NCBI RefSeq assembly: GCF_001704415.2
Contig: NC_030814.1
Span: 77,307,121-77,371,120, forward strand
Length of the DNA: 64,000 nt
Origin: Capra hircus
Lineage: Eukaryota > Chordata > Mammalia > Artiodactyla > Bovidae
Reading direction: 5' to 3'
Below, piece by piece: positions 22,281 through 33,232 of the stretch. Every line of letters begins with the position of its first letter. Positions within the stretch are counted from its first letter, which is position 1. The position numbers were made by a program, and so were the translations under genes. The notes under the pieces are model-generated. The model was not told the DNA's origin and did not search any database. It saw nothing but the letters and a program-made list of their open reading frames with translations.

Positions 22281-22468
22281 ATTTGGCATGGTAGAGTTTA
22301 GCACCACTGCTGAAGAAAATGTTGGCTGCTGACTAGCAATTGTATTGTGAATTTGTTCCCTGGAGGAAGATTGTGAAAAAGTAGGAGAAGTGAAATAGAG
22401 AGAAATAAAATTGGTATGGAGGAAAATGGCTAAATCAGGAGCAGATGACCCTAAGGGCAGAAAAGGCT

Positions 22469-22499
22469 GTTTTTTGTTTTTTGTTTTTTGTTTTTTTTA
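22469..22499. repeat. T-rich (TTTTTTG)n tract
   Basis: Repeated TTTTTTG units. Confidence 0.9.
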
Positions 22500-23076
22500 A
22501 TACCTGGTATCCTGAGAAAGCAGGAAAGAGCAGCTCAGAATGATTTTTAGCATTTTGTGAAATTTCTGACAGGCAGCTTTGAGACTATTTCTACAGCAGG
22601 AAGACAACAGATGCAGGCTCTCATACATATTTCCTATTGAAGTAAGCAAGATTTTAAAAAGTTCTGATATTGATAACACACAGCAGCTTTATTTGTTTGA
22701 ACATGGTGCTTTTTTCCCCTGAAAGACTGAAACTATTTCAAATCAGGACCAGATACTTAAAAAAGAGACCAAGGAATAAGAAATAATAACCACATGTTAT
22801 TCAAAAAGCTTTTCAAGTGGCATTTATTCCAAAATTTAAAAGATTGATAATCATTGATTTTGTGCGCAACCATCTTAGACTACGGTTGATTTCAGTCTTT
22901 TTATCCAGCAAAATATTAGCTGTATTTGTTGGCAGAAGCTGTGCAGACAAACATTATGAGGCATGAGGTGCTTGTATTATTTACTCATTAGTCTTTTGAA
23001 TTATCAGTTTGGTGTAATATAATTGAATGTTTATCTTTTTTAACAATAATTATTATATCAGCCTAATGCAGTTGAA
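22500..23076. other. AT-rich single-copy stretch
   Basis: No family or coding motif recognised. Confidence 0.5.
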
Positions 23077-23100
23077 GTGTCTGTGTGTGTGTTGTGTGTG
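23077..23100. repeat. (GT)n microsatellite
   Basis: Short imperfect GT repeat adjoining the Bov-tA 3' end. Confidence 0.85.
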
Positions 23101-23102
23101 TT

Positions 23103-23308
23103 AAGTAGTACGTTTGTGTCCGAAACTTTGCAACCCTATGTACTGTAACCACCCAGGCCCCCCGTCCATGGGATTTCCTAGGCAACAATACTGGAGTGGC
23201 CATTTCCTCCTCCAGGAGATTTTCCCAACCCAGGGATCAAACCCATGTTTCTGTGTCTCCTGCTTTGGCAGATGGGTTCTTTACCACGAGTGCCACCTAG
23301 GAAGCCCT
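23103..23308 (-). mobile_element. Bov-tA SINE
   Basis: Antisense copy ending in GCCACCTAGGAAGCCC. Moderately diverged, with an A-rich variant near TGTTTCTGTGTCTCC. Confidence 0.93.
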
Positions 23309-23335
23309 CAAGTGTGTTTTTTAAGTATTTTATTT

Positions 23336-23356
23336 TTGCCTTTTTTTTTTTTTTTC
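23336..23356. repeat. poly(T) tract
   Basis: T run shortly after the SINE. A second (CTTT)n tract is at 23391-23408. Confidence 0.85.
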
Positions 23357-23904
23357 CAGAAATGATCGTGGAAAATTGCAAGCATATCAAGTTTTCTTTC
23401 TTTCTTTATTTTTGATGAGTGGTTTATGCTTAGTGGGAGAGATAACTGAGACATGTTTAGAGTTTATTGTCTTTTACATTTGGGGATCTTTGTTGTTTCA
23501 AAATGTCTGGTTGAAATTCATGCACATTACTCCTAAAACTGAGAACACAGCTGCTTCTGCTGAGACCCATGCCCTTGTTATTTTACTTGGAAACCGGTTT
23601 CTATTTTGTTGAACCTAGCAGTGTTCCATATTGTGGTGGATCATTAGACAGAAAATGGTAATGGAAGTGTTGTTTTCTCGAATGAGCCAAGCACGTTCAT
23701 ACAGTGAACATGTTCATACTTTTTGTCAAGCCGGGACCTGAATTCTCATCAGGGCCACAGCTGAGGACCCTCTGGAGCATCTCTCACCTCCTCGTGCAAA
23801 GCAGCAAATTGATCTGTCTTGAATATAAGTGTGAAAATGCCTCTTTCCTCCTTACCTGTCTTACAGACTTGGGCTTACTTTTACCTGAAAATTCAGGGCT
23901 CTGA
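23357..23904. other. single-copy stretch, nothing recognised
   Basis: Apart from the CTTT tract, no family or motif was recognised. Confidence 0.5.
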
Positions 23905-24365
23905 GGATAAAGACGAGATTCTTTCTCAGTGCTCTAAGACCCTCTGTAGCCTCTCTCACCGGCTGCACTGTGCACCATACCTCCCTGAGCAGCCAGAGTT
24001 CTGGTCCCATGGGCCTGTTTCCTGCCCCTTGACAATGTCTTACTCCTTCCTGCCTGGGATCTTAGATATCCTGCACCACACTCTCCCCCACAAACAACTC
24101 TTTTCCATCCTTCAGAACTCAGACTAAAAAGCTTAGCTTTCTCCTGACCCCAGAAAAGGTTAATACCTACTTTGTGCTATCCTCCAATATCTTGTGCCAT
24201 ATTCCTTTGTAGCATTTATCATATTACAACTGTAATTAATTTTATTATTGGTGCTTCGGTATCTACCAGCCCCGATCAAGTGTATGTTCTGGATAGGCAT
24301 GTGGAACTGTGCCATGAACACAGAAGATATGCAGTAAATACTATTCAAACAAGTGAATTCAGATC
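23905..24365 (+). repeat. L2 LINE 3' region
   Basis: The AAGACCCTCTGTAGCCTCTC block, CCATCCTTCAGAACTCAG, TAGCATTTATCATATTACAA, and finally CACAGAAGATATGCAGTAAATA match the L2 order down to its 3' end. About 460 bases are preserved. Confidence 0.65.
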
Positions 24366-24818
24366 CATCAATATGTATAATATATATAATGTATCATATA
24401 AATAATTTATAAAACAATTCTTTTGCGGTCTTATACACGATAGCTTTAGAGTTTGATGTAAGGCAAAAGTAGCACAGTCTAGAAATATAGCAATAAATTA
24501 CTGTTTTTTGAAAGTCTGAACATTTTTCAGTACTTCCCAACTCTGTCTCATTTCTAGTCACAAGCACAGGGTTTTGATGAGCAGTGAAGAGCAAAATGCC
24601 CACTAGAGTATGTATTATACTCCTAAAAAGTACTGATGATCAATTAAATATGCTCTCCTGCCATACTTCTGCCAAAAAAAAAAAAATGTGGTCTTCTGCC
24701 ACAGTAGATATAGGGCTTTAAAATATAGGGCTTAAGGACATTTTGAAAAAGTACCTGTTTCCTAGGATTCAGGTGCTGAGATACCCTCATATACAAAATC
24801 ATTTTTTATAACAAACAT
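24366..24818. other. AT-rich single-copy stretch
   Basis: An A-run of 13 bases is at 24674-24686. Nothing else was recognised. Confidence 0.5.
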
Positions 24819-25121
24819 TCAGTTCAGTTCAGTTCAGTCGCTCAGTCGTGTCCGACTCTTTGTGACTCCATGAATTGCAGTTCGCCAGGCCTCCCTGTCC
24901 ATCACCAACTCCTGGAGTTCACTCAGATTCACGTCCATTGAGTCCGTGATGCCATCCAGCCATCTCATCCTCAGTCGTCCCCTTCTCCTCCTGCCCCCAA
25001 TCCCTCCCAGCATCAGAGTCTTTTCCAATGAGTCAACTCTTCGCATGAGGTGGCCAAAGTACTGGAGTTTCAGCTTTAGCATCATTCCTTCCAAAGAACA
25101 CCCAGGACTGATCTCCTTTAG
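24819..25121 (-). mobile_element. BovB LINE 3' end, 5'-truncated
   Basis: Antisense tail (GTTCA)n at the left, then the terminal 300 bases up to CTGATCTCCTTTAG. No target duplication was convincingly seen. Confidence 0.95.
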
Positions 25122-25519
25122 TTTTAGTAATAACTGTGGATCCAGACATAGGAGCATTCCTGCTGGGATAAGTAGAATCATACAACTTTTCAGGGCCCAG
25201 GTGGGCTATTTTGGAAATAGACATATTCATCAACTGAAAGGCATTTCTGCCAGGATATCTTGGCCTCTTTATATGCTTCTGATCTCTTTCTGAATCAATA
25301 CGTATATTGATTGGTACATATCAATATATGTATTGAATACGTATATAGGCTTCCCCTCACCCTTTGTTCTTTTTTTTTCATACTGGTAAGTATTCATTGA
25401 AACCATAGATTAAAGATAAGTAAGTAATCTTATCTTGAGACTAAATAATCTTATCTGGAGACTCAAGTAGTCTTCCTGAGACTAAAATCATTGGCATTTC
25501 TTCTGAAAAGACTAAAACT

Positions 25520-25553
<34 letters not shown>

Positions 25554-25804
25554 TATATCTTACAAGGGGCTTTGTGTTTCAGAGTTGGAGCAACCTCAGG
25601 GCTTTGTTTTAGCCATGACCTTATTATAAGCCTTCAGCCATCTTGTTGCAAGGTTTTGAGTGTGGACACAGTTGTGATGATGTAGCTTTTTGATAAAGGG
25701 ATGTTTTCCTCAGGATGCATTTATCCTTTTCTGTTTTTACTGCTAATTAACATGGCATTCTCATAACATCTTTATTAATGGTTTCTCATGATTTATAATA
25801 AACC
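25122..25804. other. single-copy stretch with palindromic AT cluster
   Basis: It holds a set of overlapping inverted and direct repeats at 25293-25347 and a (GT)n run at 25518-25551. No coding motif was recognised. Confidence 0.5.
25518..25551. repeat. (GT)n microsatellite
   Basis: Near-perfect GT repeat of about 16 units. Confidence 0.95.
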
Positions 25805-25995
25805 TTTTAATTTTAGGTTTTTATAGAACACTTAATTGCAAAAATAGTCCAGAGAGTTCTTATATATCTCTTACCTAGTTTCTCCTAATGTTAACATCTT
25901 TCATTACCAAGATATATTTGTCAGAATTAGGAAATTAATGTGGGTTCTTCATATTTTAGAAGGTACACTATGTAGTAATTGATTTACACCAGTCT
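25805..25995. repeat. old L1 (L1M-type) 3'UTR-like fragment
   Basis: CCAGAGAGTTCTTATATATC..CCTAGTTTCTCCTAATGTTAACATC..TATATTTGTCAGAATTAGGAAATTAA resembles a segment common to old mammalian L1 3'UTRs. I could not fix the orientation. Confidence 0.5.
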
Positions 25996-26000
25996 ACACT

Positions 26001-26001
26001 C

Positions 26002-26042
<41 letters not shown>
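26001..26042. repeat. (AC)n microsatellite
   Basis: About 20 uninterrupted AC units; likely polymorphic. Confidence 0.97.
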
Positions 26043-26048
<6 letters not shown>

Positions 26049-26104
26049 TTGGATAATGGAGATAAGGAGGAAAACTAATGTGAACAAAAGATGAGATTAG
26101 TGAG

Positions 26105-26322
26105 AATAGAGTTGTTGCTGTTTAATTGCCAGGTCATGTACGACTCTTGTGACCCCATGGACTGTAGCCCACCAGACTCTTCTGTCCATGGGGTTTCCCG
26201 GGCAAGAATACTGGAGTGGGTTGCCATTTGCTTCTCTAGGGGATCTTCCTGACGGAAACATCAAACCTGCATCTCCTGTACTGACAGGCAGATTCTTTAC
26301 CACTGAGCCACCTGGGAAGCCC
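26105..26322 (-). mobile_element. Bov-tA SINE
   Basis: Antisense copy ending TTTACCACTGAGCCACCTGGGAAGCCC. The 3' side has GTTGCTGTTTAATTGCCAGG, a subtype seen again at 37988. Confidence 0.94.
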
Positions 26323-26429
26323 TATCCGTATTGCTCATAGATCATTCACACATAGCACATCACATTGGTTTTATATTGCTTTTCACTCCTGAAAATCATT
26401 TAACTAAAGGCAGTCATGTGTTATTGAAA

Positions 26430-26580
26430 AGGCATCAAGATAGGAGTGAGAACTTATTTCTAATCATGAAATTACTAACTCGTTGACCTTCAACATTTTA
26501 CTTGCTCTCTTTGTATCTCAGTCTCCTCATCTGTGAAATGGAAAGTTTAAACAGGACCTCTAAAGCATGTGTTGGCTTTA
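26430..26580 (+). repeat. MIR SINE
   Basis: CTAACTCGTTGACCTTCAACA..CTCAGTCTCCTCATCTGTGAAATGGAAAG is the MIR body. Confidence 0.7.
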
Positions 26581-28454
26581 TAGACAGAGGATTTGGTAAT
26601 CATTTCTTTGATAATCAGGTACAGTCACTATTCAGTGTCCTTTCAGGCTGTGGAATAATTCAGGCCAAATCATGAGTTTCTGTAACAATCCTTAGACCTC
26701 TGCGATCATTGTGGGAGCAAAAGTCTAGACCAGAGGGAACAAATTCAAATGGATGATGTTATCTAGCAGATACAGAACTGAGTGAAAAGGTAGGAGGTAA
26801 GGACCCTGATGACTTGAAGAGCCCATCCTCTTCCTAATGGTGCACCTGTTACTCAGCTTCCAAGGCCTATGCCCCAGAAGACCATCTTTTGACCTTTCAA
26901 AGGAAGCCACATAAATAGCTTTTCTTTGAACTCTCATCGTCTTTATTAGCAACTAGTTCAATGTAAAGAAACCAACCCTTAAATATTCAATAGTCTGGAA
27001 CTTATGCAGTGGATGCCAGTTTGTGATTTCTGTTCCTATTTCTGTAGCTTTCCAGCATTTTTGCCCATTTCAGCATAATAAATGCCTGTGTCTTCACAAC
27101 CCAGTACACACTTGTGTGTAAGTGTGTTACATGGGTATGTGTGTATGTGAAACTAAAATGAAAAAATAGAATGATGATCATAATACAATTATATTTTCAA
27201 TTTTATTCAATATGACATGTTTTCTATAGTTTTATATTTCACTTCTTGAAAAAAAGTAGTCACACAGAGACTCATTGAGTACAAGACCCACCAACTGGTT
27301 GATTTCTCAGTCATTGATCCTTTTCAAAAATCTAGAAGTTAGCACTCCTGATGGCTGTATGTGATTTTCCCACCCAGAGATCTGATATCTGAAGTATCTC
27401 AGAGGTGTTTCCTCAGCTTGAAGTCTTCAGGAGAGTATGAATGTATTGCTTGCTGGGAATTTGATGTTTCCAAGTAAACTTTTCCAGTGTACTGGGAAAT
27501 AATGTCCCCAAGAAGAAAGCAATGCTGAACAGAGAGCATGGGCGAGAGGGAACAGAGAGGGGTTTATTTAGGAACCCTGAATTGAACATTGCATGTCTTT
27601 TTGGTGGACGAGATAATTTTCTTCCTTTTAATTGCTTACATGTGGCATGTCTTTATGTTTGTTCATATGCACATAGATGTATCCATAAAAATCTTTGTCT
27701 CTTCCAAATGTTTAAGTTATTTTCTGTCAAATAAAAATTAGCTTCATTAGATAATCAGTTTATATGGCATTATATATTATATTCTGTCCATGAGGTTCAT
27801 ATTTTGATTATACTCTTTATTTGGAGTGAATCAGTGTTTTCCACCTAATGTGAAACTCATTGGTCGGGTTTCTTTCAACCCTAACACCTTATAATTATAT
27901 AGTTGACAACTTATATATGGCATGGCTTTCATAGTGTCGTAAAGTGGTGTGAAAATTCTTAACTTACACTTCTTATACTATAAGTCGATGAAGCTTGATT
28001 TTAGGAGAAAATATTAGCCAAAAAAATATAAAAATAAGATGTCATATAGTTCTTTCTAAATTACATTCTTTTTAAAATTGCTGCATGATATATAGTTTAT
28101 AGTGGCAAAATGTCCTAAAAGCATATATTTTGTCAATAAATCATTAAATATCAAGACCATGTTAGATTACTTGTAATGAATAATTTGTCTCATTAAAAAG
28201 AAAGTAAAAAGACATTGGGTACTACAGATTTGATATTTTTTAGATCTTACACATCCATTTTTTCCTCAATTTCCAAATATAAGTGGAAGGAAAATATCAT
28301 CCTTAAACAGTTTGAAAAATAAGATACACATCTTATCAATTTCCTTTTGGATACTTTAATATACACTTGAGGTTCTGTTTCCTGTTGATCTCAACAATGT
28401 AGCTCAATGAAGATATGGTCTTCTGCAACTGAGGTAGATCAGTACCAGCTTTGC
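26581..28454. other. AT-rich single-copy stretch
   Basis: Nearly 1.9 kb with no recognised repeat beyond a short GT-rich segment at 27115-27150. Frames at 26725-26952 and 27522-27734 show no domain. Confidence 0.5.
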
Positions 28455-28600
28455 TATATAAGTGCTTTCTATACATTACTCTCAGAGCACTATAAGGAAT
28501 ATTTTTATCATTTCCATTTTATAAGTGCAAAAGCTGAAATTTAAAATGTTGTAACACAGTTAGATCTAGAGTCCATGTTCTTAACACTTTTTCCATATTT
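28455..28600 (-). repeat. MIR SINE
   Basis: TTTCCATTTTATAAGTGCAAAAGCTGAAATTT..CACAGTTAGATCTAGAGTC fits antisense MIR. Confidence 0.5.
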
Positions 28601-28657
28601 GGTATCAAAAAAATTTATTTGCAAGGCTGTCAATATTTGTCATCATACTCCCTAAAA

Positions 28658-28880
28658 TATAGAGATGTTTGGTGGCTTAGACTGTAAAGAATTGGCCTGC
28701 AAGGCATGAAACCCTGGGTTGGGAGTATTCCCTGGAGAAGAGAATGGCAACCCACTCCAGGAGAAGAGAATGGCAACCCACTCCAGTATTCTTGCTCACA
28801 GACAGAGAAGCCTGGTGGACTACAGTCCATGGGGTCACAAAGAGTCAGACACAACTAAGTAACTAACACCTTCACTTTCA
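28658..28880 (+). mobile_element. Bov-tA SINE with internal 26-bp duplication
   Basis: The head is GATGTTTGGTGGCTTAG and the end is CACAACTAAGTAACTAACACC. The segment GGAGAAGAGAATGGCAACCC plus six bases occurs twice in direct tandem at 28734-28785. Part of the middle (after CTTGC) is deleted. Confidence 0.93.
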
Positions 28881-29518
28881 GTCATATAGCTATGGCTAAT
28901 ATTCCATCAGTGATAAATGATAAAGATGTACCTATTGGATTGTGAAATTACTGAAACGTTTTCCTTTGAAAGATAATTATTAATCAGACCTTGTCTCCCT
29001 CCCCTCTCCCCTAGAGCCAGAGCTTCCCCCAGTGTATCAACAGGTCCACCCCCATTCAGAAGTGAAACGATTATTGCTTGACACAGCAGGAGGAGCTGGC
29101 AGAAGCCTGTTCTAGTACACAAGCCCAGGCTCTTATCTACAAGCCCTGTCTACTTATCAGTGTTGTCACTTGTGGCAACAGGTGCTATTATTGGTCAGCT
29201 GTCATTGCCTGATCTGCTGAGTCAAAAGCACACCATGGGAGGTGACCAAGGATTTGACCAGAGATGTCATCTCTACTCTTGGGAGTCTTGGGGATGAGCA
29301 TGGAAATCCAATAATCTCGATGAAGGGGCCTTAGAGGTTTCTAAAGAGCTTAAACTATTATCGTTTTCCAAGACTGCCAAAAAACTCCCAAATCACTGAG
29401 TCCTTCTTAATTCCTGGGACAATACACCTCATTTCCCCCCCAAAAGACGGGGAAACAATATGGAAATTCTTGGGATATAATTTTAGTTGCCGAGTGAGGT
29501 AGAAAACAGGAGAAAAGA
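28881..29518. other. single-copy stretch, slightly GC-richer
   Basis: No repeat was recognised. The 28980-29260 segment is less AT-rich and contains CAGGTG and CAGCTG E-box cores and a TGAGTCA AP-1-like core near 29218. The regulatory meaning is speculative. Confidence 0.4.
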
Positions 29519-29726
29519 CAGTGTTAGTCATTCAGTCCTGTTCAACTCTTTGTGACCCCATAAACTGTAGCCAACCAGGCTCCTGTGTCCTTGGAATTTT
29601 ACAGGTGAGAATACTGGAGTGCGTAGCCATTCCCTTCTCCAGGGGATCTTTCCCACCCAGGCATCGAACCCCAGGTCTCTTGCGTTGTAGACAGATTCTT
29701 TACTGTCTGAGACAGCAAGGAAGCCC
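29519..29726 (-). mobile_element. Bov-tA SINE
   Basis: Antisense copy from GTTAGTCATTCAGTCC to AGACAGCAAGGAAGCCC. Confidence 0.94.
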
Positions 29727-29925
29727 TGAATATTTCACCAAATCCCATCCATCCATCATGGTCTGCCTCAGCAGGGTGACAGAGCCTCCTCTAAACTCAG
29801 AGGCTCTGGCAGCCTGTCCTGAGAAGAAAAATGTAAGATCTGGGGACTCTCCTATCTGTGACTTTTTTAAAACCTTGACTAGTATTTGTAGATATGCCTC
29901 TTTGGGAAGGTAGATCATCATCATT

Positions 29926-30354
29926 ATGATGCAATTTTCATTTTTTTACAATACTGATTATCTTTTGGCATTATCTATAAGAACATACAGTCAAGAAGCA
30001 ACAGTTAGAACTGGACATGGAACAACAGACTGCTTCCAAATTGGGAAAGGAGTATGTCAAGACTGTGTATTGTCACCCTGCTTATTTAATTCATATGCAG
30101 AGTACATCATGAGAAATGCTGGGCTAGATGAAGCACAAGCTGGAATCAAGATTGCTGGAAGAAATATCAATAACCTCAGATATGCAGATGACACCATCCT
30201 TATGGCACAAAGTGAGGAATTAAAGAGGCTCTTGATGAAAGTGAAAGAGGAGACTGAAAAAGTTGACTTAAAGCTCAACATTCAGAAAACGAAGATCATG
30301 GCATCTGGTCCTATCACTCTATGGCAGGTAGATGGGAAACAATGGAAACAATGA
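29926..30354 (+). pseudogene. BovB RT fragment with intact YADD
   Basis: This 142-codon frame starts in the flank (MMQFSFFYN), enters BovB at about residue 22, and carries the C-x-D-C-V-L-S block and YADD at about 86-89, then reads to VDGK. A small deletion at GGAAACAATGGAAACAATGAG shifts the frame, and the rest continues at 30321-30527. Motif A is absent through 5' truncation. It is inactive. Confidence 0.9.
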
Positions 30355-30959
30355 GAGACTTTATTTTGGGGGGCTCCAAAATCACTGCAGATGGTGACTG
30401 CAGCCATGAAATGAAAAAACACTTGCTTCTTGGAAGAAAAGTTATGACCAACCTAGATAGCATATTAAAAAACAGAGACATTACTTTCCCAACAAGGTTT
30501 GTCTGTTCAAAGCTTTGGTTTTTCTAGTAGTCATGTATGTATGTTAGAGTTGAACTGTAAAGAAAGCTGAGTGCCAAAGAATTGATGCTTTTGAACTGTG
30601 GTGTTGGAGAAGACTCTTGAGAGTCCCTTGGATTGCAAGGAGATCCTTCCAGTCCATCCTAAAAGAAAACAGTCTGAATATTCATTGGAAGGACTGATAC
30701 TGATGCTGAAAGTCCAGTACTTTGGCCATCTGATGCGAAGAGCTGACTCATTTGAAAAGACCCTGATGCTGGAAAAGATTGAAGGCAGGAGGAGAAGTGG
30801 ACAATGGAGGATGAGAAGGTTGGATGGCATCACTGACTTGATGGACATGAGTTTGAGTAAACTCTGGGAGTTGGTGATGGACAAGGAAGCCTGGCATACT
30901 GCAGTCCATGGGGTTGCAAAGAGTCGGACATGACTGAGTGACTGAACTGAACTGAACTG
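29988..30959 (+). mobile_element. BovB LINE, 5'-truncated, with 11-bp TSD
   Basis: The body runs from the GTCAAGAAGCAACAGTTAGAAC block of RT to the (ACTGA)n tail. ATAAGAACATA flanks it on both sides without mismatch (29977-29987 and 30960-30970), fixing the insertion ends. The copy is only moderately diverged. Confidence 0.97.
30598..30933 (+). pseudogene. BovB 3' terminal frame fragment
   Basis: A 111-codon frame through the region after RT, with LEKTLESPLDCKEI, QYFGHLMRRADSFEKTLMLEKIEGRRR and the WELVMDKEAWHTAVHGV ending shared by other BovB copies in the window. This is the C-terminal extension of BovB ORF2. It is separated from RT by frameshifts and stops between 30355 and 30597. Confidence 0.8.
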
Positions 30960-30977
30960 ATAAGAACATAATTGATC

Positions 30978-30995
30978 AAAAAAAAAAAAAAAAAA
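30978..30995. repeat. poly(A) tract
   Basis: A run of about 18 bases just right of the BovB target duplication. It does not belong to BovB, whose tail is ACTGA-type. Confidence 0.85.
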
Positions 30996-31173
30996 GATTC
31001 TTCCTTTCTGGCCCAGGCTGTTTGAAGAGTACAATGTCAGTCACTGAAATGAGCAAAGTAGTCAATTATTTGAAATGTTTAAAAATTTCTGCAACAATTA
31101 TGAATTGTCTTGTGCTGTGAGACTTACACTCAAAAAAGGGAAAAGATATGAATATCTATGGGGATATAATTTT

Positions 31174-31253
31174 TGTTGTTGTTCAGTTACTCAGTTGTGT
31201 CTGACTGTTTCCAACCTCATGGACTGCAGCCTGCCAGGTTTCCCTGTCCTTCA
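31174..31253 (-). mobile_element. inverted BovB 3'-end scrap
   Basis: GTTGTTCAGTTACTCAGTTG..CTCATGGACTGCAGCC..TTTCCCTGTCC is antisense BovB 3' end (or a BovB-derived SINE relative). It joins the plus-strand BovB at 31249-31253, where the bases CTTCA fit either parent, suggesting microhomology. Confidence 0.85.
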
Positions 31254-31258
31254 ATATC

Positions 31259-31699
31259 ATGGTAATCCCAGCCTATGCCCCAACCAGTAACGCTGAAGAA
31301 GCTGAAGTTGAATGGTTGTACGAAGACCTACAAGACCTTTTAGAACTAACAACCCCAAAACATATCCTTTTCATTATAGGCGACTGGAATGCAAAAGTAG
31401 GAAGTCAAGTAACAACTGGAGTAACAGGCAAATTTGGCCTTGGAATGCAGAATGAAGCAGGGCAAAGTCTGATAGAGTTTTGCCAAGAGAATGTACTGGT
31501 CATAGCAAACACCCTCTTCCAACAACACAAGAGAAGACTCTACACGTGGACATCACCAGATGGCCAACACCAAAACCAGACTGATTATATTCTTTGCAGC
31601 CAAAGATGGAGAACCTCTATACAGTCAGCAAAAATGAGACCAGGAGCTAACTGTGGCTCAGATCATGAACTCCTTATACCAAATTCAGACTTAAATTGA
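31259..31699 (+). pseudogene. BovB APE-type endonuclease, C-terminal two thirds
   Basis: This 146-codon frame has the metal-binding and catalytic motifs of an AP-endonuclease-like nicking domain. GDWNAKVG is at about 41-48 (Asp42, Asn44). TDY at about 108-110 supplies a conserved aspartate. GSDHELL is at 133-139 with the catalytic Asp135-His136 pair. The N-terminal third, with its GTWNVRSM motif, is missing because the copy starts within the domain. In RTE elements this domain nicks the target to start reverse transcription. The frame stops shortly after the domain in this copy, so it is separated from RT. Confidence 0.92.
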
Positions 31700-32160
31700 A
31701 GAAAGTAGGGAAAACCGCTAGACCATTCAGGTATGACCTAAATCAAATCCCTTATGATTTTACAGTGGAAGTGAGAAATAGACTTAAGGTACTAGATCTG
31801 ATAAAGTGCCATGATAGACGGAGGTTTGTGACATTGTACAGGAGACAGTGATCAAGACCATCCCCAAGAAAAAGAAATGCAAAAAAACACCCAAAAACAA
31901 AATAGCTGTCTGATGATGCCTTACAAATAGCTGTGAAAAGAAGAGAGGCAAAAAGCAAAGGAGAAAAGGAAAGATATACCCATCTGAATGCAGAGTTTCA
32001 AAGAATAGCAAGGAGAGATAGGAAAGTCTTCCTCAGTGATCAATACAAAGAAATAGAGGAAAACAATAGAATGTCAAAACCTAGATATCTCTTCTGGAAA
32101 ATTAGAGATACCAAGGGAACATTTCATGCAAACATGAACACAACAAAATAGAGAAACAGT

Positions 32161-32580
32161 ATGGACCTAACAGAAGCAGAAGATATTAAGAAGAGGTGGA
32201 AAGAATACACAGAAGAACTAAACAAAACAGATCTTCATGACCCAGATAATCACGATGGTGTGATCACTCACCTGGAGCCAGACATCCTGGAATGTGAAGT
32301 CAAGTGGGCCTTAGGAAGCATCACTACGAACAAAGCTAGTGGAGGTGATGAAAGTCCAGTTGTGGTATTTGAAATCCTAAAAGATGATGCTGTGAAAGTG
32401 CTGCACTCAGTATGTCAGCAAATTTGGAAAACTCAGCAGTGGCCACGGGACTGGAAAAGGTCAGTTTTCATTCTAATTCCAAAGAAAGGCAATGCCAAAG
32501 AATGCTCAAACTACCGCACAATTGCACTCATAAATGGCAACCCACTCCAGTATTCTTGCCTGGAGAACCCCATGGATTGA
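32161..32580 (+). pseudogene. BovB linker/early RT frame ending in SINE patch
   Basis: A 139-codon frame: MDLTEAEDIKKRWKEYTEELN, then LEPDILECEVKWALGSITTNKASGGDESP, the RT-0-like block, and SVFILIPKKGNAKECSNYRTIALI. This matches the start of RT. The last 15 or so residues (NGNPLQYSCLENPMD) are encoded by the inserted Bov-A patch and end at its stop. The catalytic core is lost. Confidence 0.88.
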
Positions 32581-32599
32581 GGGACCTGGTGGGCTACAG
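32531..32599 (+). mobile_element. Bov-A/Bov-tA patch inside BovB RT
   Basis: AAATGGCAACCCACTCCAG, GTATTCTTGCCTGGAGAA and GACCTGGTGGGCTACAG are plus-strand Bov-tA body sequence without head or tail. The patch has no target duplication of its own, so it is a replacement rather than a normal SINE insertion. Confidence 0.88.
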
Positions 32600-33232
32600 A
32601 AGATTCTGAGAGAGATGGGGATACCAGACCACCTGACCTGCCTCTTGAGGAATCTGTATGCAGGTCAGGAAGCAACAGTTAGAACTGGACATGGAACAAC
32701 AGACTGGTTCCAAATAGGAAAAGGAGTACGTCAAGGCTGTATATTGTCACCCTGCTTATTTAACTTATATGCAGAGTACATCATGAGAATCGCTGGGCTG
32801 GAAGAAGCACAATCTGGAATCAAGATTGCTGGAAGAAATATCAATAACCTCGGATATGCAGATGACACCACCCTTATGGCGGAAAGTGAAGAGGAACTAA
32901 AGAGGCTTTTGATGAACGTGAAAGAGGAGAGTGAAATAGTTGGGTTAAAAGTAAAAATTCAGAAAATGAAGATCATGGCATCCAGTCCCATCACTTCATG
33001 GGAAATAGATGGGGAAACAGTGGAAACAGTGTCAGACTTTATTTTTGGGGGCTCCAAAATCACTGCAGTTGGTGATTGCAGCCATGAAATTAAAAGACGC
33101 TTACTCCTTGGAAGGAAAGTTATGACCAACCTGGAGAGCATACTAAAAAGCAGAGACATTACTTTGCTGACAACGGTCCGTCTAGTCAAAGCTATGGTTT
33201 TTCCAGTAGTCATGTATGGATGTGGGAGTTGA
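32534..33232 (+). pseudogene. SINE-BovB fused RT frame with YADD
   Basis: A 232-codon open frame. Residues 1 to about 22 come from the SINE patch and the rest from BovB RT: MGIPDHLTCLLRNLYAGQEATVRTG, then GVRQGCILSPCLFNLYAEY (about 64-82), YADD at about 108-111 with both aspartates present, and the VRLVKAMVFPVVMYGC end. Motif A, with the first catalytic aspartate, was in the replaced stretch, so polymerase activity is not expected. The fused frame stays open across the junction. Confidence 0.9.
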
